64,000 bases of DNA from Halocaridina rubra. Taxonomy: Eukaryota > Arthropoda > Malacostraca > Decapoda > Atyidae. A model generated the notes under the pieces. The model did no database searches, had not been told where the DNA came from, and saw only the letters and a list, made by a program, of their open reading frames with translations. The stretch is taken from positions 30,001 through 94,000 of the forward strand of contig JAXCGZ010009486.1 in the NCBI GenBank assembly GCA_037179515.1, written 5' to 3'. Below are positions 33,412-46,411 of this stretch, in pieces (positions within the stretch are counted from its first letter, which is position 1; each line of letters begins with the position of its first letter). The position numbers were made by a program, and so were the translations under genes.

Positions 33412-35412
33412 ATACACCAAACAAGAAATGTATGACATCTTTTGAGAGGAATATGGGAAGATAGTAGATTGTTGTATACCTTACAAAATAGGGGTTATTC
33501 ATTCCAGAGAGTTATGTTTCAATAATGAGTGTAAGAGAGCTAAGGAGTGCAAAGACAAATGATGGGAAAGCAATGGGATGAAAAAAGACATAACTGCCTG
33601 GCAGACTTATAAATGAACAAGAAATGATAGCTAAGTAAAAGAATAGAGGCAGAGAGAGCCTATAAAATGGATATCACCAGAATTCTAAAACAAAAATCCC
33701 AAACTTTTCCTCAGTCATATCAGAAGAAAGCTGAAAGTAAAAGAACAGGTTTTAAAGCTAAAAAAGAGCGGATGAAATCATAGCTGAGGCAGATGAAGAA
33801 ATCTGTTAAGAACTGAACACAGCAGAAAATACTCTACCCCCTCAGATTGCAGACAAAGGAACTTTTGGGTCGGAATTAGAGAACATCATCTTTTCAGCCG
33901 CAGAAATATGAAAAGCGCTGATGGAGTTAGATGTTCATAAAGCTACAGGTCCCTTATGTACTTAAGAAATGCCCTAAATCAATATAATGGCACTAAGTAT
34001 CATATTTGAAAAGTCGCTGGAATCAGGGGAGATTCCAAGATGCTAGAAACTAGGAATGTGGTACTTATCTTCAAAAAGGGAAGGAAGAATAGATCTTTAA
34101 ACTATAGACCTATTTCCTTGACCAGCATAGTTTGCAAAGTTTTGGAGAAACTTCTCAGAAAACATATCTCTCTTCAATTGGAATCCTTTAACTTTATGTC
34201 AGTGAGACAACATGGCTTCAGGGAAAGTAGATCAACAGTAACAAACTTAATAGAATTTTATGATGAGGTAAACTGAATCTTAGAGGAAAGAGAGGGCTGG
34301 GCAGATTGCATATTACTGGACTACCAGAAAGCATCTGATATGGTCCCACACAGGAGACTAATTAAGAAACTTCAAGTAATGGTGAGAATAGGTGGAAATG
34401 TCTTGGAATTGAAAAAAGAAATGCTTAGAAGGAAGGAAACAGAGGATTACCATAAGACACTCGGTATCTGAATGGATATATGTTAGTAGTGGGGTTCAAC
34501 AGGTTCAGTCTTAGGACCACTTTTGTTTCTTGTATATGTAAATGACCTACCAAAGTCTGTAGATTCATTTTTGAATATGTTTGCAGATGATGCAAAGATT
34601 TTGAAGAAAGTAAGAGGTGAGAAAAATGGTAGAGAACTTCAGGAAGACATAGATAGTCTGCATGAGTGATCAGAAAAGTGACTAATGAAATTCAATACTT
34701 CTAATTGTAAGGTAATGAGAATGGGTACAAGTGCGAGAAGGTCAAGCTTGAATTCTCAATAGCAGGAGCATAACTTCAAGAGACAGAAAATGAGGGAGAT
34801 CTAGGAGTAAACACACTAGAGGATTTGTATCCTGAATTGCATAGAAATGGCATAGTAAGGGCAGCATATGCTTTCCTAGCAAATGTAAGGGTAGCCTTCA
34901 AGCTACCTATGTGAGGCCAAAGCTTGAATACGCAGCCCCTTTTTGGAATCCACAGTTGAAAAAACACATAGTTAAGCTGGAAAAAGTTCAAAGACATGCC
35001 ACGAAACTGGTGTCAGAAATACGGAAAATAGTTATGATGAGAAGCTGAGGAAATTAGACTTACCATCACTCGAAGCTAGAAGGATGAGGGGGATATGTAG
35101 AAGGTTTTTAAATGCCTTCATTGTTTTGACAGAGTGGATAGGGGTCGATATTTTGTTGTGGCTGGCACTAAAACTAGAGGTCATAGTTTGAAAATTCGTA
35201 AGTAATGAAGAATGGAAGGAAGTACTTTTTTAGTGTTAAGAGTAGTTGATGACTGGAACTGGCTAAACAAGGAGGTACTTAATGTTAACTCAATCCATAG
35301 TTTTAAGGACAGGTATGGTAAGTAAAACTAAGTACAAAATGGAACCGACCAGGAGACGGGCAGTTACGAGTATGGGTCTCTTACCTGTAAGCACAATTAG
35401 ATCATCACACAC
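33412..35412 (+). mobile_element. Decayed family A copy A11 (linker to 3' end)
   Basis: The plus-strand copy starts at the QEMYDIF segment and runs through the RT and C-terminus to a stem-loop near 35,358-35,395 and an ATTAGATCATCACACAC tail. The longest frame is 34,040-34,276 (NYRPISLTSIVCKVLEKLL, RQHGFRESRST). Multiple stops and indels. The tail runs straight into the next copy. Confidence 0.8.
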
Positions 35413-36177
35413 GCATTTGATGCGGTACCACATGGGAAACTTATTAAGAAGCTACAAGTAATGGCGAGAATAATTAGAACTGTTTTGCAATGGATGGAAA
35501 CTTACTTAGAAGAAAGGGAACAGAGGGTTAGAGTAAGACACTCAGTGTCTGAATGTAGAATAGTTAGCAGTGGAGTTTCACAGGGTTCAGTTTTAGGACC
35601 ACTTTTGTTTCTTTAATACGTAAATTACTAACCAGAGTCTGTAAATTTTTTCAAGAATATGTTTGCAGATTATGCAAAGATTATGAAGGAAGTAAGAGAT
35701 GATAACGATGGTAGAGAACTTCAGGAAGACCTAAATAGTCTGCAGGAGTGGACTGAAAAGTGGCTAATGGAATTCAATACTTCAAAATGTAAGGTAATGA
35801 GAATGGATTCAAGTACAAGCCGGCCCAAGCTTGGATGCACCATAACAGGAGCAGAACTTCAAGAGACAGAGAATGAGAGAGATCTAGGAGTAGACATATT
35901 GGCAAATTTGTCTCCGGAAATGCATATAAATGGCATAGTAAGGGCAGCATATGCTTTCTTAGCAAACGTAAGGGTAGCCTTCAGGCACATGGACAATGAA
36001 ATGTTCAGAAATATTTATGTAACCTATGTGAGGACAAAGTTTGAATATGCAGCTCCCTTTTGGAAGCCACACTTGAAAATGCACATAATTAGCCTGAATA
36101 AAGTTAGAAAGAATAAAAAAAGCCTTGCCACGGAATTGTTGCCAGAAATTCGCAATCTCATTTATGAGGAATGTTGA
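35413..36177 (+). mobile_element. Family A copy A12, left part (interrupted)
   Basis: Starts after CACACAC within the RT and runs to the NLSYDER-coding segment at about 36,177, where another LINE intervenes. It resumes at 37,312 with no loss of family A sequence. The open stretch at 35,659-36,177 encodes the FADD-adjacent to mid C-terminal region, with a Tyr in place of the second catalytic Asp (FADYAKI). Confidence 0.8.
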
Positions 36178-37311
36178 ATAAACAAACAAACAACAAACAT
36201 TTATTTCCATTTTGTACAATGGTTATTCAACATTAATAGTAACTTATAAGTAGACATGTAATTAAACTAATAAATAAGAGGGTTAGACATATAGTTAAAT
36301 TAAATGTAGCTTTCATAGAAAATAATAATGCTGTAATAAAAATGTTAACAATAATATTAATAATAAAGTAGTAAGTATGCCACTAGATACAGGATCATTA
36401 TTATCGGCATCATTTCCATATTTGTTTCCTTATAATGGAAATAATTAGTTCTTAATGAGCAGCAACTATTTGTCCAAAAGAAAACTATATAGTTTGCCTT
36501 TGAAAGCTGTGAAGGAGGATGCATTTTTAAGATGCTCTGGAATATTATTCCAGAGTGTTGGCCCTTTGATAGTGATCATCTTTGAACCTGCTTCTGTGTT
36601 TGTTCTGTGAATAAAGAGCTCACTGCTCTGTCTTGTGTTGGTTCCCCTTATATCCCTGACTGTTTTTAAATCAAATAGCCAGCTAGGATAATGATGGTCC
36701 AAAATTTTGAATACAAAAACATAAATAGCATAAGCGACCTTGTTTTCTGCCCGCAGCCACCCAAGTTTATTGAGAGCTGGTGTGATGTGGTCATATTTTC
36801 TTATTCCTCCCAGGGCAACTCGAGCTGCAAAATTAATAAGCTTCTGTATTCTGTTTATTTGAGTCTTAGTGGTAGCTCCCCAAACAGTTGTGCAGTAATT
36901 AATGTGACTTAGGGCTAGAGATTCAACAACAGTTATTCGAGTGGTAGTCTCAAAATTGTCTTTTATACGTGATAAGTACATTAATGTTCCTGTAACCTTT
37001 TTGCATACTTTATCTATGTGGGAATCAAACAACATGTGGTTATCAAAGTGAATTCCTAGGTTTTTGACTGTTTTGCTAGGTGTGATAATATTGTCGCAAA
37101 AATTAATTGTTGTGTTTTCTGGAATTTGTGCTATGTGGAACCTTGAACCAATAAATATGCACTGTGCAGCATCAGAAACTTCCATCTTTCATTGTAGGGT
37201 GTGTTTACCGTCACCCTAAAGCACCTACCAGTTCATTCAATCATCTGCTAGAAACATTCAGAAATATCTGTGTGCGTCATAAACCCATATACATACTTGG
37301 TGATTTTAAGG
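36178..37311 (-). mobile_element. L2-like LINE with inverted 5' part, inserted in A12
   Basis: A different LINE: its 3' UTR and RT C-terminus are on the minus strand (37,185-36,178), while an endonuclease piece (VGCVYRHPKAPTSSF, PIYILGDF) lies on the plus strand at about 37,186-37,310. Opposed pieces of one element are the usual product of twin priming. No convincing target duplication is seen. Confidence 0.75.
36466..37185 (-). CDS. L2-like LINE ORF2, RT C-terminal fragment
   Basis: An open 239-residue frame covering the region after the RT catalytic block: TVKNLGIHFDNHMLFDSHI, SHINYCTTVWGATTK, NRIQKLINFAARVALGG and the final GPTLWNNIPEHLKNASS-FKGKLYSFLL. The WNNIPEHL-type ending is characteristic of the L2 and related CR1-superfamily clades. 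The catalytic core and most of the endonuclease are missing, so it is not functional, although this part has no stops. Confidence 0.85.
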   Translation of the reverse strand: MEVSDAAQCIFIGSRFHIAQIPENTTINFCDNIITPSKTVKNLGIHFDNHMLFDSHIDKVCKKVTGTLMYLSRIKDNFETTTRITVVESLALSHINYCTTVWGATTKTQINRIQKLINFAARVALGGIRKYDHITPALNKLGWLRAENKVAYAIYVFVFKILDHHYPSWLFDLKTVRDIRGTNTRQSSELFIHRTNTEAGSKMITIKGPTLWNNIPEHLKNASSFTAFKGKLYSFLLDK

Positions 37312-38690
<1,379 letters not shown>

Positions 38691-38796
38691 TTGATCACAT
38701 TTTTTATTTCTTGACTTTGCAAAACCTAAAAATGTGCTGCTTTTCGCACCAATTTTTCCTATATTTTTTATCTTAAGACAAATACTTTATCTTGAC

Positions 38797-38802
38797 TTTA
38801 TT
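38797..38802 (-). terminator. Candidate polyadenylation signal AATAAA
   Basis: TTTATT on the plus strand reads AATAAA on the minus strand, about 165 bases past the zinc-finger stop codon, a normal 3' UTR distance. Confidence 0.5.
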
Positions 38803-38963
38803 CTGTTCAAGAATTGATTACAAAAAAAAAAGAGAGATCTTCGTCTGTACGACCGTTGTTGACAGTGCGTTAGTCTTATCTTTTTCTGTTGTGAGACTGT
38901 CACAACAATTTTTACACAAAACTCGTATTAAGATACGTAGAAACTATCGTAAGATTTTTTTAA

Positions 38964-39797
38964 TCACTTCAGTGGATGCATAAGCAAATGCTGCCTAAAA
39001 GCTGTTCTGTCTGTGAACGCTTTTCCACAAAAACCACATCGGAAAGCTTTGTGGACATTAGCGTGTTCTTGAAGGCAATTGAAGTTGGAAAACTTTTTTC
39101 CACAATTGAGACAAGCAAAGGGCTTCTCTCTGGTATGAATAGACATATGGATTCTCATCTTGGACTCGGAGTTAAAGCCTTTCTTGCAAATCCTGCAGGC
39201 ATAAGGGTAGCTAGTGTTTTGACCAACTGAATTTCTAAGTTCATCAGTTTCTTGAGCGTCCTTTGAGTAGTAAGGGTCTGGAAACAATTCTGAACTCGAA
39301 TGATTGCGGGTATGAAGTCTTGGACTTGAGTTACTGATGGTTGATGACTGTCTTGTAGGGAGGGACCTGTCTGCCAAGGGCGTATTCTTGTCATTACACC
39401 ATTGACTGTTATAGGATGAATTGGAAGCATCTTGGGTTTGTGTACTGCAGGATGTTTGCCTATAAGTGACTGTCTTTATATCTGCGGATGACCATCTGGC
39501 TCCAGACTGCATGGTATTGGAGTATTGCCTATCACCATTATCTTTCGCAGTAGAAGCTTGGCTTTTCGAAAGTGATTGTCCCCTTGCTAAAGAGTGCGAA
39601 CTGGGAGACCTCTGTCTGTGTGAGTTATTTTGGCTCTTCTCTGCAGTTGTCTTTTGAATAGCCCTGCCCAATTTAAAAAATCTTGGCACAAAGGCAGCAG
39701 TTTTCTTTCTTTGTTGACGATCCGACATGCCTGGGTTTCGTATTTGTAGATAAGAAATAAGAAGATTATCTCTTAAATAGCATCCCACTGCTGGAGA
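38964..39797 (-). CDS. C2H2 zinc-finger protein, probable terminal exon
   Basis: An open 278-codon stretch bounded upstream by a good 3' splice site: a pyrimidine-rich CTCTTTCACGTTTCAG ends at 39,798. An internal ATG (MSDRQQRKK) lies at about 39,728, so this could be a last coding exon or a start. The N-terminal two-thirds is Ser/Thr/Gln-rich and basic. Three C2H2 fingers (C-x2-C-x12-H-x3-H) close the protein: YACRICKKGF..H, FACLNCGKKF..H and FRCGFCGKAF..H, with a TREKP linker between the first two. It stops eight bases past the third finger's last His pair region. Likely a nuclear DNA-binding protein; the gene is not identified. Confidence 0.72.
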   Translation of the reverse strand, partial: SPAVGCYLRDNLLISYLQIRNPGMSDRQQRKKTAAFVPRFFKLGRAIQKTTAEKSQNNSHRQRSPSSHSLARGQSLSKSQASTAKDNGDRQYSNTMQSGARWSSADIKTVTYRQTSCSTQTQDASNSSYNSQWCNDKNTPLADRSLPTRQSSTISNSSPRLHTRNHSSSELFPDPYYSKDAQETDELRNSVGQNTSYPYACRICKKGFNSESKMRIHMSIHTREKPFACLNCGKKFSNFNCLQEHANVHKAFRCGFCGKAFTDRTAFRQHLLMHPLK

Positions 39798-39859
39798 CTG
39801 AAACGTGAAAGAGATATTTTATTTTAGAATTAAAATACGTATTATTTTCTAATAAATAA

Positions 39860-39873
39860 CACACACACACACA

Positions 39874-39940
<67 letters not shown>

Positions 39941-39971
39941 ACACACATACACACACACACACACACACACA
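39860..39971. repeat. (CA)n microsatellite
   Basis: About 110 bases of CA repeat with rare CATA interruptions, directly joined to the truncated 5' end of a family A copy at 39,972. Confidence 0.97.
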
Positions 39972-41210
39972 GAAATACGCAATCTCAGTTATGATGAGAG
40001 GCTGAGGGAATTAGACTTACCATCACTCGAAGCTAGAAGAGTGAGGGGGGATATGGTGACAGTCTTTAAATTCCTTCATGGTTATGATAGAGTGGATAGG
40101 GATCGATATTTTGATATGGCTGGCTCTAGAACTAGAGGTCATAGTTTGAAGCTTCGTAAGAAAACTTCTTTGCAGGATGTAAGGAAATACTTTTTCAGTG
40201 TAAGAGTAGTTGATAATTGGAATTCGCTAAGCGAGGAGGTAGTTAATGCTATCTCAATCCATAGTTTTAAGGACAGGTATGATAAGTATGACTAAGTCTA
40301 AAATGGAACCGATGAGGAGACGGGAAGATACGAGCTTTGGGCTCTTTCCCGTAAACACAATTAGGTAATCACAATTAGGTAATCACACACACACGAGTGG
40401 TCAGAAAAGTGGCTAATGATATTCAATACTAAAATGTAAGGTAATAAGAATGGGTACAAGTGCAAAAAGGCCCAAGCTTGACTACTCGGTGGCTGGAGTA
40501 CAACTTCAAGAGACAGAAAATGAGAGAGATCTAGGAGTAAACATACTGGCAGATTTGTCTCCAGAAATACATATAAATGGCATAGTAAGGGCAGCGTATG
40601 CATTATTATCAAATGTAAGGGTAGCCTTCAGGCACATGGACAAGGAAATGTTCAGAAATATTTATGTAACCTATGTGAGGCCAAAACTCGAATATGCAGC
40701 CCCCTTTTGGAATCCGCACTTGAAAAAGCACAAAGCTAAGCTTCAAAATGTTCAAAGACATGCCACAAAGCTGGTGCCAGAAAAACGTAATCTCAGTTAT
40801 GATGAGAGGCTGAGGGAATTAGACTTACCGTCACTGGAAGCTAGAAGATTGAAGTGGGATATGGTGACAGTCTTTAAATTCCTTCATGGTTATGATAGAG
40901 TGGATAGGAATCGATATTTTGATATGGCAGGCTCTAGCCCTAGAGGTTATAGTGTGAAGCTGCGTAAGAAAACTTCTTTGCAGGATGTAAGGAGTACTTT
41001 TTCAGTGTAAGAGTAGTTGATAATTGGAATTCGCTAAGCGAGGAGGTAGTTAATGCTATCTCAATCAATAGTTTTAAGGACAGGTATGATAAGTATCACT
41101 AAGTATAAAATGGAACCGATCAGGAGACAGGAAGATACGAGCTTTGATCTCTTTCCCGTAAACACAATTAGGTAGTCACAATTAGGTAATCACACACACA
41201 GGCATAAGCG
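39972..41210 (+). mobile_element. Two head-to-tail family A copies (A13, A14)
   Basis: A13 (39,972-40,394) starts at the VPEIRNLSY segment right after (CA)n and has an uninterrupted C-terminal frame (40,041-40,295), stem-loop and double tail. A14 (40,395-41,210) starts at the HEWSEKW segment after CACACACACG and has an open frame at 40,450-41,010, a one-base loss near 40,990, a stem-loop and tail, then CACACACA. Both 5' truncations and both 3' ends are AC-joined. Confidence 0.87.
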
Positions 41211-44200
41211 AATCCCAGGAGCCAACATGGCAGGGGAGACTTGAAGAAAATAAAGCTAGGGTTGTAGACCTGATAAGAAAGCTTGGAGTAGTTTGTGGTC
41301 CTGAGGATATTGAAAACATTCACCAACTAGGCAAATATTCGAGGGAAGGAAAGCAGAGACAAACAAAAGTAAGCTTTGAGAGAGGGGAAGCATGTAGTAA
41401 AATATTGATGAGAAAAAAAAAGTCTAAAAGACCTTCAAGAATTCAAAGAAGTGTTCATTAGACGATACAGAACACAGGAAGAGATGGAAAAGATAAAAAA
41501 AACTTGTTGCAAGAGGCAACAAGTTTAAATGAGGAAAGAAATGAAGAAGAGAAGAAAATTTTTCATTTCAGAGTTCTTCCAGACAAAGGGGAGATAAAGA
41601 AGATAATGACAGAAGATCAGGGGATGGGGCCTCATTAAGATTGTTATACACAAATGCTGATGGATTAGCTGGTTAGGCAGTAGAATTAAAAGATAGGATT
41701 CACAACAGTAAGGCATATATAGTAGCAATGACAGAGACTAAGTTGAGTGAGGACATAAACAATATCACATTTTTTCCTAAGGGCTTCAGAATATTGAGGG
41801 TTGAAAGATCTGAGAGGACTGGTGGAGGGATAGCACTGCTCATAAGTGAAAGGATTCAAGTTGAAGAAATAAACTTGCCTATAGAAAGTGAGTTCAAGGA
41901 ATTTCTTGTTGCTCGCATAAATTCTGGGTCAGAGAGCATTATAATAACTGTTGTATATAACCCACCAAGGAACCAAAATAGGCTAGAAGTTTATGAGGAA
42001 AGTCATATAGGTACTATTGAAGTCATAAACTCAGTTGTTATTATGGCACGGGAGAGAAAATGTAGAATTTTGATTATGGGAGATTTTAATCATAAAGAGA
42101 TAGATTGGATAAATCTTGACCCACACAGTGATGAGGACTCATTTGGGGCAAGATTCCTAGATTGTGTACAAGGGAATTTCCTACACCAACATGTAATGGA
42201 ATCAACGAGGGCCAGGGGTGGGGTAAGCCATCGCTAATTGATCTAGTATTCACAGATAACGTGTTGGATGTTGAAAAAATTGAGTACGAACCACCAATTG
42301 GAAAGAGTGACCACTGTGTGTTGTTGATGGAGTATATACTTGAAGATATTCTACCTGAGAGTAGAGGCACTGAGGAGATGAGGAGGAACTATCCAAAAGG
42401 AGATTACATCAGAATGAATGAGCTTTTTGCAGTTATTGACTGGAGAACCTTATTTTACAACAAAACTGTACAAGAAATGTATGACGTCTTTTGTGAGATA
42501 TATGGGAAGATAGTAGATCGCTGCATACCTGTCGCCAAAGTAGGTGTAATTCATGCCAGAGAGAAATGGTTCAATAATGAGTGTAAAAGAGCTATGGAGT
42601 GGAGAGACAAATGCTGGAAAAGGTATAGGAGGAGAAAAAACATAAATGCCTGGCAAACCTACAAAAGAGCAAGAAATGATTACCTAAGTAAAAGAAGAAA
42701 GGCAGAGAGAGACTATGAGAGGGACATCACCAGGAAGGCTAAAGAAATTCCCAAGCTTTTCCACAGCCTTATCAGAGGAAAACTGAAGGTAAAAGAACAG
42801 GTTTTAAGGCTCAAGAGAGAGGATGGAAGCATCACTGAGACGGATGAAGAGATCTGCAAAGAATTGAACAAGGAGTTTCAGTCAGTATTTACAGTAGAAA
42901 ATACCCCACCCCCTCAGATTGCAGAGACAGAAGATCTTGGGCCGGTATTAGAGAATGTCAACTTTACAGCCACAGAGGTATGCAAAGCGCTGATGGAGTT
43001 AGATGTCCATAAAGCTACAGGTCCTGATGATATATCCCCTCATGTACTTAAAATATGCACAAACTCAATATCAGTGGCACTAAGTATTGTATTTAAAAAG
43101 TCACTGGAGTCAGGGGAGATTCCAAGATGCTGGAAACAAGCAAACGTGATACCTATCTTCAAATAGGGAAGAAAGGATATGGCTCTAAACAATAGACCAG
43201 TTTCCTTGACCAGCATAGTTTGCAAAGTTATGGAGAAACTACTAAGGAAACATATCACTCCTTACTTGGAATCCTTCAACTTTTTGTCAGTGAGGCAACA
43301 TGGCTTCAGAGAAGGTGGATCAACAGTAACAAACTTATTAGAATTTTATGATGAGGTAAGCCGAATCTTAAAACCCCTTGACAATGCTCCACATGGAAGA
43401 CTTATTATGAAGCTGCAAGCAATGGCCAGAATAGGTGGAAATGTTTTGGAATGGATAAAAACTTACTTAGAAGGAATGGAATAGAGGGTTAGAGTAAGAC
43501 ACTCAGTGTTTGAATGGAGAAGAGTTAGTAGTGGAGTTCCACAGGGTTCAGTTTTAGGCCCACTTTTGTTCCTTGTATATGTAAATGACCTACCAGAGTC
43601 TGTAAATTCATTCATGAATATGTTTGCAGATGATGCAAAGATTGTGAAGAAAGTAGGAAACGAGAACAATGGTAGAGAACTTCAGGAAGATCTAAATGGT
43701 TTGCATGAGTGGTCAGAAAAGTGGCTAATGAAATACAATACTTCAAAATGTAAGGTAATGAGAATGGGTACAAGCGCAAGAAGGCCCAAGCTTTACTACT
43801 CGGTGGCTGGAGTACAACTTCAAGAGACAGAAAATGAGAGAGATCTAGGAGTAAACATACTGGCAGATTTGTCTCCAGAAATACATATAAATGGCCTAGT
43901 AAGGGCAGCATATGCATTATTATCATATGTCTTTTTATCAAATGTAAGGGTAGACTTCAGGCACATGGACAAGGAAATGTTCAGAAATATTTATGTAACC
44001 TATGTGAGGCCAAAACTCGAATATGCAGCCCCCTTTTGGAATCCACACTTGAAAAAGCACATAGCTAAGCTTGAAAAAGTTCAAAGACATGCCACAAAAC
44101 TGGTGCCAGAAATACGCAATCTCAGTTACGATGAGAGGCTGAGGGAATTAGACTTACCATCACTCGAAGCTAGAAGATTGAGGGGAGATGTGGTAACAGT

Positions 44201-44528
44201 CTTTAAATTCGTAAATACTTATGATGGAGTGGATAGAGATCGATATTTTGATATGGCAGGCTCTAGAACTAAAGGTCATAGTTTGAAGCTTCGTAAGAAA
44301 GCATCTTTGTAGGATGTAAGGAAATACTTTTTCAGTGTAAGAGTAGTTGATAATTGGAATTGGCTAAGCGAGGAGGTAGTTAATGCTATCTCAATCCATA
44401 GTTTTAAGGACAGGTATGATAAGTATCACTAAGTACAAAATGGAACCGATCAGGAGACGGGAAGATACGAGCTTTGGGCTCTTTCCCGTAAACACAAGTA
44501 GGTAATCACAATTAGGTAATCACACACA
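41211..44528 (+). mobile_element. Family A LINE copy A15, ORF1 half to 3' end
   Basis: About 3.3 kb beginning in ORF1 (GISESQEPTWQGR, after CACACACA) and continuing through the complete ORF2 and 3' end. ORF1 is frameshifted at A runs near 41,405-41,500. ORF2 pieces are 41,728-42,237, 42,162-43,166, 43,179-43,484 and 43,506-44,312. Damage includes a TAG at about 43,165, an internal loss of about 50 bases near 43,370 that removes the FLDFQKAFD block, a TAG at 43,482-43,484, a 15-base insertion near 43,930 and a stop near 44,310. It belongs to the KVGNENN subfamily. Confidence 0.87.
42162..43166 (+). pseudogene. Family A ORF2 middle part: endonuclease end and linker
   Basis: This 334-residue frame holds the final endonuclease block (DLVFTDNVLD, GKSDHCVLL), the basic linker with CWKRYRRRKNINAWQTYKRA, then KATGPDDISPHVL and ANVIPIF. 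It overlaps the preceding frame at a one-base change near 42,230, so it is a shifted continuation of ORF2 rather than a separate gene. A nonsense change ends it before the RT finger region. Confidence 0.82.
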
Positions 44529-44730
44529 CTCAATGGCTTTAACAGAGTGGACAAGGTGCGATATATTGATATGGGTTTCTATAGAACTAAAGGTCGTAGC
44601 TTGAAGGTTTGCAAGAAATTGTTTTTGGATATAAGAAGTCTTTTTTTTAATGTAAAAATAATTGATAATTGGAATTTTCTAAGAGAGATAACAGTAAATT
44701 CCAAATTCATTCATGGTTTAGGAGCAGATA

Positions 44731-44732
<2 letters not shown>
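44529..44732 (+). mobile_element. Fragment of an older family A subfamily
   Basis: Encodes a diverged C-terminal piece (MDKVRYIDMGFYRTKGRSLKV), related to the YFDMAGSRTRGHSLKL region but about half identical. It lies between the AC tail of A15 and a (TA)n tract. Confidence 0.65.
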
Positions 44733-44819
<87 letters not shown>

Positions 44820-44822
44820 ATA
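44733..44822. repeat. (TA)n microsatellite
   Basis: About 90 bases of TA; left border of the diverged tRNA-like repeat cluster. Confidence 0.95.
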
Positions 44823-46405
<1,583 letters not shown>

Positions 46406-46411
46406 GTGTGG

